DNA from: Rhizobium leguminosarum bv. trifolii WSM2297
GTDB taxonomy: Bacteria; Pseudomonadota; Alphaproteobacteria; Rhizobiales; Rhizobiaceae
DNA: 64,000 nt
Assembly: GCF_000271845.1 (NCBI RefSeq)
Contig: NZ_JH719393.1
Location: forward strand, 1,518,442-1,582,441
Direction of reading: 5' to 3'
The translations under genes and the position numbers were made by a program. The notes beneath the pieces are model-generated. The model saw only the letters and a program-made list of their open reading frames with translations. It was not told the origin of the DNA and made no database searches. Of the stretch, positions 1 through 8,076 are shown piece by piece. How positions within the stretch are numbered: position 1 is the first letter of the stretch; every line of letters begins with the position of its first letter.

Positions 1-249
1 GACCTCCGGGCCGTCGAGCGTGCACATGATTTCGGGATTGATGTCCATCGACAGGCCGTGCAGGGCATATTCCGGGAAGACAACCAGATCCATGCCCGGC
101 TGGTTGCGCCGCGCTTTGCCGACCAGATCGACGATCACCTGGGTCTGCCTGTTGAGATCAGCTTTGGTGACGGTATTCGGCAATTGCAGCTGGACGAGGC
201 CGATGCCGACACCATGCTCCGATTTGTTCAATCCGCCGAGGCCGTTCAT
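1..249 (-). CDS. amiF: Formamidase (aliphatic amidase family), N-terminal part
   Basis: The 83 N-terminal codons of a nitrilase-superfamily amidase are present and the rest lies beyond the window edge. The protein opens MNGLGGLNKSEHGVGIGLVQ and continues with VVFPEYALHG, which holds the first catalytic glutamate region, and SMDINPEIMCTLDGPEV. This is the conserved start of AmiF/AmiE enzymes; the MNGLGGLNKS opening favours formamidase (formamide to formate and ammonia). It lies 15 bp after the last gene of the BMP-type transporter operon on the same strand and is probably its final gene. The ATG at 249 is the only sensible start. Formamidase rather than acetamidase is likely but not certain from this fragment. 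Confidence 0.85.
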   Translation of the reverse strand, partial: MNGLGGLNKSEHGVGIGLVQLQLPNTVTKADLNRQTQVIVDLVGKARRNQPGMDLVVFPEYALHGLSMDINPEIMCTLDGPEV

Positions 250-264
250 GGCGTCTTTCCTTAT

Positions 265-1191
265 TTATTTCGTCAGCGACAGCGCGCCCGGCGCGCCTGA
301 CAGCGAGCGGGTGGGCGAGGAGGTGGCGATCATGATCACGAGGGTGAGCACGTAAGGTGCGGCGTAGAAGAGGTAATAACCTTGGGTGACGCCGACCGAT
401 TGCAGTGCAGGACCAAGCGCACCGGCGCCGCCGAAAAGCAGGGCGGCGAGGAAGCAGCCGATCGGGTTCCAGCGAGCGAAGATGACGAGCGCCACGGCCA
501 TCAAGCCCTGGCCGGAGGAGATGCCCTCATTCCAGGAGCCGGGATAGTAGAGCGACAGATAAGCGCCGCCGATCGCCGCCAGCGAACCACCGACGGCGGT
601 TGCGAGAAGGCGGACGAGATCCGGATCGATGCCCATGGCGCGCGCCGCATCGGTGCTGTCGCCGACAACGCGCAGGATCAGGCCGATGCGGGTGTTCTTG
701 AAGGCCCAGCGAAGCACGAAGGCAAGCACCGCGCCGATCACGAAGAGCACGTTGATGTTCAGGGCCGCCTGGATCTGCGGCATATCAGACCAGAAGCCGA
801 GCGGGATCGCCGGCAGATGCGGTGCGGCCGGCTGGATGAAGGACTTCCCGAGAAAGAAGGCAAGGCCGAGGCCGAACTGCATCATGGCGATGCCGATGGC
901 GATGTCGTTGACCTTCGGCCATTTGCAGATCCAGCCGTGGACAAGGCCGAAGACCGCGCCCGTCGCCATGGCGGCAAGGACCCCAAGCCAGGGCGAATTG
1001 CTCATCACGGCGACCGCATAGGCTGTCATGGCGCCGAAGACCAATGTGCCTTCGAGGCCGAGATTGATGCGCCCGGAGCGCTCGGTGATCGTCTCGCCGA
1101 GGCTGACGAAGATAAAGGGTGTCGAAACGCGGATGGCGCCTGCAAGGATGGCGAGGGGCACGCCCCAGAGGCCGATACCTGTCTCTTCCAT
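265..1191 (-). CDS. BMP-type ABC importer, second permease
   Basis: Protein of 308 residues and very hydrophobic, a permease of the branched-chain/nucleoside (BMP-associated) class. Conserved parts are FVSLGETITERSGRINLGLEG near the N-terminus and RAMGIDPDLVRLLATAVGG plus GLMAVALVIFARWNPIG in the C-terminal half. It acts in the inner membrane as one half of the translocation pore with the preceding permease. Its ATG shares one base with the TGA of that gene (TGATG), so translation is probably coupled. Substrate is unknown; nucleoside or purine-like ligands are usual for the family, and the adjoining formamidase suggests a nitrogen compound. Confidence 0.9.
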   Translation of the reverse strand: MEETGIGLWGVPLAILAGAIRVSTPFIFVSLGETITERSGRINLGLEGTLVFGAMTAYAVAVMSNSPWLGVLAAMATGAVFGLVHGWICKWPKVNDIAIGIAMMQFGLGLAFFLGKSFIQPAAPHLPAIPLGFWSDMPQIQAALNINVLFVIGAVLAFVLRWAFKNTRIGLILRVVGDSTDAARAMGIDPDLVRLLATAVGGSLAAIGGAYLSLYYPGSWNEGISSGQGLMAVALVIFARWNPIGCFLAALLFGGAGALGPALQSVGVTQGYYLFYAAPYVLTLVIMIATSSPTRSLSGAPGALSLTK

Positions 1192-2321
1192 CAGAGGCTC
1201 CTTTTCCAGAGGTCGGGATTGAAGATCTTGAAGCGCCCGTAGAAGGTCTCGCAGAAGAGGATGACGATGAAGAGCGCGCCCTGAAGCACCAGCACCGTTG
1301 CATCCGGCAGACCCATGCGGCGCTGGATGAGGCCACCCGAGGCATCGATACCGCCGAGCAGGATCGCGACCGGGATGATCGCCAGCGGATTGTGCCTGGC
1401 GAGGAAGGCGACGAGGATGCCGGTATAACCATAACCTGCCGCGAGCGAGGCATTGGCGCTGCCCTGGACGGCTGCGACCTCGACCATGCCGGCAAGCCCG
1501 GCGAAGCTGCCGGCAATCGCCGTAAAGCCAGCGATCAAGCGACCGACGGGCAGGCCCTGGATTTGGGCGGCGCGGACATTGCCGCCGGCGATGCGGGCGG
1601 CGAAGCCAAAACTCGTCACCTCGATCAGGATCCAGGAGAGGATGCAGGCAACGATGCCGATGACGAGGCCCCAATGCACGTCCATGCCGGGAATGTTGCC
1701 GAGCATGTATTCCGGCGGCAGTGGTTTGGTCGACGGTTTGTTGAGGCTTGCGGGATCGCGCAGCAGCCCCTCGACGAACTGGTTCATTAGCGCAATGGCG
1801 ATATAGGCAAGCAGCAACGAGGAGATGGTTTCGTTGACGCCGCGGTAATGGCGCAGGAAACCGGCAAGGCCGATCCAGATGCCGCCGATCACCATGGCGG
1901 CGATGCCCATCAGCATGAGCGCCACGAGCGGCGGAAGCGTGCCGACGATCGGCAAGGCGATCGCCGCCGCCGCAACGCCGCCCAGCACGACCGCTCCTTC
2001 CCCGCCGATGATGACGAGGCCGAGACGGGCGGGCAGGGCGACGCAGAGCGCCGTCAGGAGAAGGGGTGCGGCGCGGCTTAAACTGTTCTGGACGGAAAAC
2101 CAGCTGCCGAAGCCGCCGGTATACATCAGCTGGAAGAGGGTGGCCGGCGACTTGCCAACCGCCAGGATGAAAAGGGAGAAGAGCGCCAGACCAATCAGGA
2201 TGGCCGCAAGGCCGATGACAACAGGTTCGGCTCGCCGCGCGATCCATTCGAGAACCGGGCGCAACGAAAAAGCCTTTTCTGAAGCAATTGATATTGCGGG
2301 ATCATTGGCCTCGACGGTCAT
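1191..2321 (-). CDS. BMP-type ABC importer, first permease
   Basis: Protein of 376 residues with about ten predicted membrane segments. It carries the family motif LGLVIIGGEGAVVLGGVAAA, the loop RGVNETISSLLLAYIAIALMN, and a C-terminal GYGYTGILVAFLARHNPL block typical of YufP/NupP permeases. It partners the next permease and the periplasmic BMP lipoprotein-like binding protein encoded 20 bp upstream. No ATP-binding protein of this transporter is present in the window on either side of the group; it may lie beyond the formamidase gene. Confidence 0.9.
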   Translation of the reverse strand: MTVEANDPAISIASEKAFSLRPVLEWIARRAEPVVIGLAAILIGLALFSLFILAVGKSPATLFQLMYTGGFGSWFSVQNSLSRAAPLLLTALCVALPARLGLVIIGGEGAVVLGGVAAAAIALPIVGTLPPLVALMLMGIAAMVIGGIWIGLAGFLRHYRGVNETISSLLLAYIAIALMNQFVEGLLRDPASLNKPSTKPLPPEYMLGNIPGMDVHWGLVIGIVACILSWILIEVTSFGFAARIAGGNVRAAQIQGLPVGRLIAGFTAIAGSFAGLAGMVEVAAVQGSANASLAAGYGYTGILVAFLARHNPLAIIPVAILLGGIDASGGLIQRRMGLPDATVLVLQGALFIVILFCETFYGRFKIFNPDLWKRSL

Positions 2322-2341
2322 GGCGCTTCTCCCTTTCCGGT

Positions 2342-3469
2342 TCAGGCCGTGGATCCGACGACGCCCTCGACCAGATAATCCATGCTTTCGAGCTCGATCG
2401 CACCTTCAGGATAGCTCTTGTCGGCGGTGACGACGGTGTTGCCCTTGTTGTCCTTCAGCGGTCCCTTGAACACCGAGAAGCCGCCCTTCATCATGTCCGC
2501 GTGGGTGGCTTCGAAGACCTTGCGCCCCTCCTCGGAAACGCCGGGGCCGAGCGCGCTCATTTTCACGAAGCCGTCCTTTAGGCCGCCGCGGACGAAGTTT
2601 CCGAGCTTTTCGCCGGCCTGCGCCTTCTTGACGAAGTCGCTGTAGACATTGCCCCAGGCCCATTCCGCGCCGGTCAGGTATTTCTCGGGCGCAAGCGGGC
2701 TCTGGTTGGCGTGGTAGCCGCAGACGAAGGCGCCACGGCCGGCGGCCGTCTCGACCACGACCTTGGGGCTATCGACGTGGCAGGTAATGACGTCGGCCCC
2801 CTGATCGGCCAAGGCGTTGGTGGCTTCGGCTTCCTTGACGGCGAGCGACCACTCGCCGGTGAAAATCACCTGGCAGGTGATGGCAGGATCGACCGAGCGG
2901 GCACCGAGCAGGAAGGCGTTGATATTCTGCAGCACCTGGGGAATCGGCTTGGCGGCAACGAAGCCGATCTTCTTGGTCTTCGTCGCATGGCCGGCGGCAA
3001 TGCCGTTCAGATACTGGCCCTGATTGATGTAGCCAAAGTAGGATCCCGTATTGGCGGGATGCTTGCCTTCCTGCCAGAGGCCGCCGCAATGGCGGAACTG
3101 GATGTCAGGATATTTGGCGGCCATGGCGAGCATGTGGGGGTCGAAATAACCGAAGGAGGTCGGAAAGACCAACGTCGCCCCGTCGAGATTGATCATCGAT
3201 TCCATCGTCTTCTGAACGTCCACCGTCTCTGGAACGTTCTCTTCTTCGACGACGGTAATGCCGGGCAACGCCTTGACGGCGGCAGCGCCCTCGGCATGCG
3301 CCTGGTTATAGCCATAGTCATCCTTGGGGCCGACATAGATGAAGCCAACGGTGAGAGCGGTCTGCGCAAATGCGGGCGAGGAAAGGAGACCGGGCGCCGT
3401 GCCGACGAGAGTGGCGGCGGCGGAAGCCTGGAGGAATTGGCGTCGATTCATAGAAAGGAGTCTGGTCAT
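2342..3469 (-). CDS. BMP-family ABC substrate-binding protein
   Basis: Protein of 375 residues with a twin-arginine type leader (MNRRQFLQASAAATLVG, cleavage likely after SPAFAQ), then a PnrA/BMP domain: LTVGFIYVGPKDDYGYNQAHAEG, followed by KTMESMINLDGATLVFPTSFG and QFRHCGGLW. It is the periplasmic ligand binder and first gene of the operon continuing into two permeases and formamidase. The ATG at 3469 is preceded by GGGGAG seven bases upstream; the internal ATG at 3451 has no ribosome site. The promoter region contains a sigma-54-like element and GTGYATGCAAT repeats shared with the divergent GntR gene. Confidence 0.9.
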   Translation of the reverse strand: MTRLLSMNRRQFLQASAAATLVGTAPGLLSSPAFAQTALTVGFIYVGPKDDYGYNQAHAEGAAAVKALPGITVVEEENVPETVDVQKTMESMINLDGATLVFPTSFGYFDPHMLAMAAKYPDIQFRHCGGLWQEGKHPANTGSYFGYINQGQYLNGIAAGHATKTKKIGFVAAKPIPQVLQNINAFLLGARSVDPAITCQVIFTGEWSLAVKEAEATNALADQGADVITCHVDSPKVVVETAAGRGAFVCGYHANQSPLAPEKYLTGAEWAWGNVYSDFVKKAQAGEKLGNFVRGGLKDGFVKMSALGPGVSEEGRKVFEATHADMMKGGFSVFKGPLKDNKGNTVVTADKSYPEGAIELESMDYLVEGVVGSTA

Positions 3470-3520
3470 CGGAATGCTCCCCTGACGGCATTCTTGCCGT
3501 TTTCAATTGGTTACGGAAAA

Positions 3521-3785
3521 GTGTATGCAATGGTCATGCCAAATTTTATTCTATTGAATTTATGAAAGAAATCTTCGGGCACGCCAGCCGGGACGGAGAA
3601 GTGCATGCAATTTAATCTTCGGATTAGATCAAAAAATATGCAGCGCCTATAATTTTACCGAATATTTGCTTTGTGAGCTAAAGGGGCCGCGTGATTGAAT
3701 AGTGAAAAATGCGAGTCTTTCAGCAAAATCAAAGATATATACTGAGGTTTGACTTTGTCTGCTCGAGCAGGCATGTGTATGCAAT
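3521..3785 (+). promoter_or_regulatory. Three GTGYATGCAAT repeats, likely GntR operators
   Basis: The 11-base sequence GTGYATGCAAT occurs three times in the same direction in this intergenic region: 3521-3531, 3601-3611 and 3775-3785. The first two are also preceded by GGARAA. The core TGYATGCA is palindromic, as FadR/FCD-type GntR operators usually are. One copy overlaps the putative sigma-54 promoter of the BMP operon and another ends 7 bp before the gntR start codon, so both divergent genes could be controlled by the GntR protein encoded here. Confidence 0.6.
3526..3541 (-). promoter_or_regulatory. Sigma-54-like promoter of the BMP/formamidase operon
   Basis: On the minus strand the sequence TGGCATGACCATTGCA matches the RpoN pattern TGGCA-N6-TTGCW with the GG and GC dinucleotides correctly spaced; only the sixth base of the -24 box (T for C) departs from consensus. 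It lies 57 bp upstream of the binding-protein start. Its -12 end overlaps the first GTGYATGCAAT repeat, so a regulator bound there would block the polymerase. Two clearer sigma-54 promoters occur in the window, which supports the reading. Confidence 0.5.
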
Positions 3786-3792
3786 CGCAACA

Positions 3793-4500
3793 ATGCAGAA
3801 CCATTCCTTGAAGCAAGTCAGACGCAGAGAAATCATCAGGGCAGGGACGACCGTCGAGCAGATGGTGCGGGCGATCGCCGATATGATCGTCACCGGGCAG
3901 ATGTTGCCTGGCGAGAAGCTTGATGAAGTCTCGCTGGCTGCCCGTTTCGAAGTATCGCGCACACCGGTGCGCGAGGCGCTCCGTGAACTCGGAGCGATGG
4001 GACTCGTCGACCGGGAGCCGAACCGCAGTGCTGTTGTCACCAATGTGAGCGAGACCTATCTGCATTCGATGTTCGAAGCGATGGCGGAACTCGAAGCGAT
4101 CTGCGCCAGGCTCTCGGCTGAGCGAATGACTGTGGATGAGCGGCGCACGATGGAGCTGGAGCACAAGGCATCGATGAAGCTCGTCCATGCCGGCGCGCAA
4201 GAGGAGTATTCGGCGCACAACACGGAATTTCACACCCGCCTTTATCGCGGCGCGCATAATGATCATATCTTCGAGATGGTGACGCAGACGCGGGCACGGC
4301 TTGCCCCATTTCGACGGGCGCAATTTCGGCTGCCCGGCCGCTTGGCAAAGTCCTACGAGGAGCACGGCCAGATCGTGATCGCGATCATGCGAGCGAACGG
4401 TAGCGCTGCCGCGCGGGCAGCCTATTCCCATGTGGGGATGGTCAGCGATGCGAGCGCGGTGTTTGCAACAACCGGCGAGGCTAGCGCGCGAAGTACCTAG
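3793..4500 (+). CDS. GntR-family regulator (FCD type)
   Basis: Protein of 235 residues with an N-terminal winged helix (GTTVEQMVRAIADMIVTGQMLPGEKLDE, then RFEVSRTPVREALRELGAMGLV) and an all-helical FCD effector domain containing the metal-ligand pattern typical of this class (EYSAHNTEFHTRLY, SYEEHGQIV). It faces away from the BMP transporter/formamidase operon and is probably its regulator. The ATG at 3793 (MQNHSLKQ) is chosen because the longer reading frame from 3709 gives an unconserved tail and would cover the operator-like repeat at 3775. The ligand cannot be told. Confidence 0.88.
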   Translation: MQNHSLKQVRRREIIRAGTTVEQMVRAIADMIVTGQMLPGEKLDEVSLAARFEVSRTPVREALRELGAMGLVDREPNRSAVVTNVSETYLHSMFEAMAELEAICARLSAERMTVDERRTMELEHKASMKLVHAGAQEEYSAHNTEFHTRLYRGAHNDHIFEMVTQTRARLAPFRRAQFRLPGRLAKSYEEHGQIVIAIMRANGSAAARAAYSHVGMVSDASAVFATTGEASARST

Positions 4501-4567
4501 TCATGCGCGCGCGCTCCGTGACAACGAAAGCCACGGCGGCCACAACCACCCCGGCTGCCCTTTGCAT

Positions 4568-5365
4568 CTACTCCGCAGCCTCAATGAAACGGTGGCGTTC
4601 GTAAAGGAACTTCAACACGGCTTCGCGGCATTTCAGATATGTCCAGTCGGAGGCGAGTTCGATGCGATGGCGAGGACGGGACATGGTCACATCGAGGACT
4701 TCGCCGATGCGGGCGGCCGGGCCGTTGGTCATCATCACGATCCGATCGGACAGCAGCACCGCCTCATCGACATCATGGGTGATCATCACCATCGTGTTGC
4801 CAAGCCGGGCATGGATCTCCATCACCGCGTCCTGAAGATGGGCGCGGGTCAGCGCATCGAGCGCGCCGAAGGGCTCGTCGAGCAGCAAGATCTTCGGCTC
4901 CATCGAAAGCGCGCGGGCAATGCCGACGCGCTGTTTCATACCCCCGGAAATTTCCGAAGGCCGCTTATCGCTCGCATGCGCCATCTGTACGAGATCGAGA
5001 TTGGCCATGACCCACTCATGCCGCTCGGCCTTGGTCTTTGTTCTACCGAAGACCTTGGAGACGGCGAGATTGACGTTCTCGTAGACCGTCAGCCAGGGCA
5101 GCAGCGAGTGGTTCTGGAAGACGACCGCGCGTTCCGGACCCGGTTCGTTGACCTCGCGGTCCTCAAGCAGCACGGCGCCTGCGGAAACCGGGGTCAGGCC
5201 GGCAATCAGATTAAGCAGGGTGGATTTGCCACAGCCCGAATGGCCGATGATCGAGACGAATTCGCCCGCGGAAATCGTCAGGTTGATGTCCTTCAGGACT
5301 TCGGCGCGCACGCCGCTGCTATCGAAATGTTTGTCGATATGATCGAGCTTGAGATAGGCATTCAT
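4568..5365 (-). CDS. nrtD: Nitrate-type ABC importer, ATP-binding protein
   Basis: Protein of 265 residues, an ABC ATPase with Walker A GHSGCGKST (residues 41-49), Q-loop NHSLLPW, signature SGGMKQR, Walker B ILLLDEP and H-loop MITHDVDEA. The block RPSEISGGMKQRVGIARALS and the late YLKCREAVLKFLYERH tail fit the NrtD/CmpD/CynD group. It energises uptake through the permease encoded 11 bp upstream. No nitrate or nitrite reductase gene lies next to it, so nitrate is inferred from family resemblance and from the nitrate-type leader RNA of the operon; cyanate, bicarbonate or another small anion would be alternatives. Confidence 0.88.
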   Translation of the reverse strand: MNAYLKLDHIDKHFDSSGVRAEVLKDINLTISAGEFVSIIGHSGCGKSTLLNLIAGLTPVSAGAVLLEDREVNEPGPERAVVFQNHSLLPWLTVYENVNLAVSKVFGRTKTKAERHEWVMANLDLVQMAHASDKRPSEISGGMKQRVGIARALSMEPKILLLDEPFGALDALTRAHLQDAVMEIHARLGNTMVMITHDVDEAVLLSDRIVMMTNGPAARIGEVLDVTMSRPRHRIELASDWTYLKCREAVLKFLYERHRFIEAAE

Positions 5366-5376
5366 CGGGACGTTCC

Positions 5377-6270
5377 TTAATTGGCGGTGGCGCCGCGAGT
5401 GATAAGTTTGCCGAGTGCTGCCACCAACTTATCGAGGGCAAAGCCGACGATGCCGATATAGGCGAGCGCTACGATGATGTCCGGCAGGCGCGACGAGTTC
5501 CACGCGTCCCAGATGAAGAAGCCAATGCCGACGCCGCCGGTCAGCATTTCGGCTGCGACGATGGCGAGCCAGGATAGGCCGACGCCGATCCTGAGCCCCG
5601 TGAAGATGTAAGGCGCTGCAGAAGGCAGCATGATCTTCCAGAAAAACTCGAACTGATTGAGCCGCAGTACCTCGGCAACGTTGCGATAGTCCTGTGGGAT
5701 ATTGCGTACGCCGACGGCAGTGTTGATAATCACCGGCCAGATCGAGGTGATGAAGATGACAAAGATCGCCGAGGGGTTGGAATCCTGGAAGGCTGCGAGC
5801 GATAGCGGCAACCAGGCGAGCGGCGGAACCGTACGCAGCACCTGGAAGATCGGATCGAGACCGCGCATTGCCCAAACCGATTGGCCGATAATCGCCCCGA
5901 TGATAACCCCGGTGACGGCGGCAAGGCCAAAGCCATAGAGCACGCGTTGCAGCGAAACGAGCACGCGCCAGCCAAGCCCGATATCCTGGGAGCCGTTGTT
6001 GAAGAACGGATAGGCGATCAGGTCGTAGCTATCCTGCCAGACCCGATGCGGCGAGGGCAAAGACGCATCCGGCGATGAACAGAGCACCTGCCAGACGAGC
6101 AGGATGAGTGCCATTACGACGGCTGGCGGAACGACGTTGCGAAACGCGGCGATTGCCGCACGACGAAAATCGATCCGTGATCCGTGCTTGGCGGAAAACG
6201 GCAGAACCTTTGCCGCCGGCTTGGCAGCGGCGGCAGTGGAGAGATTTTCTTTGTTTGCCAGGGCGGGCAT
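5377..6270 (-). CDS. nrtB: Nitrate-type ABC importer, permease
   Basis: Protein of 297 residues of the BPD_transp_1 superfamily. It has a cytoplasmic N-terminal tail, five to six membrane segments, and the EAA-type loop of this class (YRNVAEVLRLNQFEFFWKIM ... LRIGVGLSWLAIVAAEML). VLRTVPPLAWLPLSLAAF is the conserved central part. The reading frame extends back into nrtA, but the ATG at 6270 (MPALANKE) with GAGGAG upstream and a start 58 bp after the nrtA stop is the natural choice. It forms the membrane pore with NrtD as the motor. Confidence 0.88.
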   Translation of the reverse strand: MPALANKENLSTAAAAKPAAKVLPFSAKHGSRIDFRRAAIAAFRNVVPPAVVMALILLVWQVLCSSPDASLPSPHRVWQDSYDLIAYPFFNNGSQDIGLGWRVLVSLQRVLYGFGLAAVTGVIIGAIIGQSVWAMRGLDPIFQVLRTVPPLAWLPLSLAAFQDSNPSAIFVIFITSIWPVIINTAVGVRNIPQDYRNVAEVLRLNQFEFFWKIMLPSAAPYIFTGLRIGVGLSWLAIVAAEMLTGGVGIGFFIWDAWNSSRLPDIIVALAYIGIVGFALDKLVAALGKLITRGATAN

Positions 6271-6328
6271 CGACGTGCTCCTCACGGGAATGAAAGGCCG
6301 GCCCGCCGCTGGCGCGCCGGAGGCGAGA

Positions 6329-7627
6329 TCACGAGACGGCCTTGATCGAAAGGCTGTCGAGATAGGCGGAGGGATTTTCGGGATCGAAAACCTTGCCGTC
6401 GAAGAAGGTCTCCTTGCCACGGGAGGACGATGCGGGGATGTCGGCTGCAGCAACACCGAGATCCTTGGCGGCCTCGCGCCAGATGTCCTCGCGGTTCACC
6501 TGGTTGACCAGCGCCTTGGTGTCGGTCGTCGCCGGCAGATTTCCCCAGCGGATATTTTCCGTCATGAACCAGGTGTCGTGGCTCTTGAACGGGTAGGAGG
6601 CACCGTCTTTCCAGAACTTCATGTAGAGGTCGGTGGCCTTGGCTTCGCGTCCGTTGCCATAATTGATGTCGCCCTTGAGGCGGCCGAGCACGTCCTTGGT
6701 CGGAACGTTGAACCATTGGCGCTTGCCGAGGATATCGGCCATCTCCGCTTTGTTATCCATGCTGTCGCACCACTGCTGAGCCTCCATGACAGCCATCAGC
6801 AGGGCCTTGGCAGCAATGGGATTCTTTTCGATCCACTCGGCGCGGAGCCCGAGCGCCTTTTCGGGATGACCCTTCCAGAGCTCGCCGGTGGTCGCCGCGG
6901 TGAAGCCGATGCCTTGGTTGACGAGCTGCTCGTTCCACGGCTCGCCCACACAGAAGACGTCCATGTTGCCAACCTTCATATTGGCAACCATCTGCGGCGG
7001 CGGCACGACGATGGTCGAAACGTCCTTGTTCGGGTCGATGCCACCGGCAGCGAGCCAGTAACGGATCCAGAGATCGTGGGTGCCGCCCGGGAAGGTCATG
7101 GCGGCCTTGATCTCCTTGCCTTCCGCCTTCTTTTTCTCGAAGGCGGCTTTCAGCTTGGAGGCATCGAGCTGCACGCCGGTCTCGGCATATTCCTTGGAGA
7201 CGGAAATGCCCTGGCTGTCGAGGTTAAGCCGGGCGAGGATCGCCATCGGCACCGGCTTGTTGTTCTGTGTCACCTTGCCGGTATGCATGAGATAGGGGAG
7301 TGGCGAAAGAATATGGGCACCGTCGATACCATTGGCGGCACCGCCCAGCACCAGATTGTCGCGGGTCGCGCCCCAGGATGCCTGTTTGGCGACGTCCGTT
7401 TCCGGAAGGCCATGTTTGTCGAAAAAACCCTTTTCCTTAGCGATGATCAGCGGCGCGGAATCCGTCAGAGCGATAAAGCCGAGCTTGAGGCCTTTCACTT
7501 CAGGGCCCGCACCGGCTGCAAAAGCGCCGGACGGAAAGGCAGTCTTGACGGCGCCGATGAGGGCAGCCGTTGCGGTCGTCTTGAGCATGCTGCGGCGGGT
7601 TATGCCGATGGTGGAATTCTTCGTCAT
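6329..7627 (-). CDS. nrtA: Nitrate-type ABC substrate-binding protein
   Basis: Protein of 432 residues. The leader TRRSMLKTTATAALIG carries twin arginines, so export by Tat is likely. The mature part is a NrtA/CmpA-like binding protein: LKLGFIALTDSAPLIIAKEKGFF, LPYLMHTGK, DLWIRYWLAAGGIDP, VGEPWNEQLV and HDTWFMTENIRWG. First gene of nrtABD. The ATG at 7627 is preceded by AGAGGGAAC; an upstream in-frame ATG lies inside the terminator of the leader and is not used. Regulation appears to be by sigma-54 and by a leader terminator (see the entries at 7662-7814). Confidence 0.9.
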   Translation of the reverse strand: MTKNSTIGITRRSMLKTTATAALIGAVKTAFPSGAFAAGAGPEVKGLKLGFIALTDSAPLIIAKEKGFFDKHGLPETDVAKQASWGATRDNLVLGGAANGIDGAHILSPLPYLMHTGKVTQNNKPVPMAILARLNLDSQGISVSKEYAETGVQLDASKLKAAFEKKKAEGKEIKAAMTFPGGTHDLWIRYWLAAGGIDPNKDVSTIVVPPPQMVANMKVGNMDVFCVGEPWNEQLVNQGIGFTAATTGELWKGHPEKALGLRAEWIEKNPIAAKALLMAVMEAQQWCDSMDNKAEMADILGKRQWFNVPTKDVLGRLKGDINYGNGREAKATDLYMKFWKDGASYPFKSHDTWFMTENIRWGNLPATTDTKALVNQVNREDIWREAAKDLGVAAADIPASSSRGKETFFDGKVFDPENPSAYLDSLSIKAVS

Positions 7628-7661
7628 GTGCAGGTTCCCTCTGCTGGCCGAATTTGGACAC

Positions 7662-7712
7662 AAAAAAACGCCGCCGGAATGCGTCCTCGGGAATGGAAGT
7701 ATCCCGGATGGC
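7662..7712 (-). terminator. Leader terminator of nrtABD (attenuator)
   Basis: On the minus strand the 5' arm GCCATCCGGGAT (7712-7701) pairs with the 3' arm ATTCCGGCGGC (7680-7670), giving ten pairs with one bulge, and is followed by seven T residues (7668-7662). It sits 35 bp before nrtA and about 80-120 bp after the likely transcription start. An intrinsic terminator between promoter and first gene implies that transcription must be rescued, as in NasT/NasR-controlled nitrate operons. Confidence 0.75.
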
Positions 7713-7721
7713 AATCCTTGC

Positions 7722-7788
7722 GACGTCGGTGTCTTGTGTAAGCGCTTATGCCGCGCCTATCTGCAGCGGTCGTCGTTGACCGATGCAG
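7722..7788 (-). promoter_or_regulatory. ANTAR-type two-hairpin leader motif
   Basis: Reading the minus strand, the first hairpin (7788-7761) has a 5+5-bp stem, CTGCA...TGCAG outside and CGGTC...GACCG inside with one mismatch, and a six-base loop AACGAC. A second small stem GAC/GTC (7733-7722) closes the six-base loop ACCGAC. Both loops have A at position 1 and G at position 4, the bases read by ANTAR proteins such as NasR and NasT. The pair precedes the terminator at 7662-7712. The first hairpin is convincing; the second stem is only three pairs and less certain. The cognate antiterminator gene is not in the window. Confidence 0.6.
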
Positions 7789-7798
7789 ACAGGAGGCT

Positions 7799-7814
7799 TG
7801 CAATCCGCGTGCCA
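7799..7814 (-). promoter_or_regulatory. Sigma-54 promoter of nrtABD
   Basis: TGGCACGCGGATTGCA on the minus strand is a full match to the RpoN consensus TGGCAC-N5-TTGCW. Transcription would begin roughly at 7788-7790, that is, at the first base of the ANTAR-type hairpin. This places nrtABD under general nitrogen control in addition to the leader terminator. No clear NtrC site was found upstream. Confidence 0.82.
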
Positions 7815-8076
7815 AATTTCCAAAAGTCGAATAACCTCATGAACAGAAAGGAGAAATACTGGAAATTTTGAACTGCCCGTTTATTGGGCAGCGACAAAAT
7901 ATGCTAACCATTTATGCGTCTGTGGTTGCGCCTGGGTTTTAAACAGCGTTATATTTATGCACCGCACAAAGTTGCAACGTCGGAGAAGCTTGATTGGTTG
8001 GGAGTCGAAAAACCGCTATCAACCCATCCCCGCTCTCGTTTTCCCGCGTCGTGTTCGGCTTGAAGCAGGAGATCCG
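7815..8076. other. Divergent intergenic region nrtA / ridA
   Basis: AT-richer spacer holding the upstream control region of the sigma-54 promoter and the promoter of the RidA gene. A small inverted repeat CTGCCC-N7-GGGCAG lies at 7873-7891. I see no further gene and no convincing NtrC operator. Confidence 0.5.

Noticed and set aside
265..2247. 660-codon open frame covering two permease genes
   Set aside because: Only its C-terminal 308 codons are a real permease; the upstream part is out of frame with the other permease at 1191-2321 and reads as low-complexity Arg/Pro-rich sequence.
6104..7741. Open frame of 545 codons on the plus strand
   Set aside because: Antisense to nrtA and the 5' end of nrtB, which are clear ABC transporter genes; the peptide has no family features.
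7957..7975. Possible NtrC site TGCACC-N7-GTTGCA upstream of the nrt promoter
   Set aside because: Spacing is two bases longer than the usual TGCACC-N5-GGTGCA and one arm is poor.
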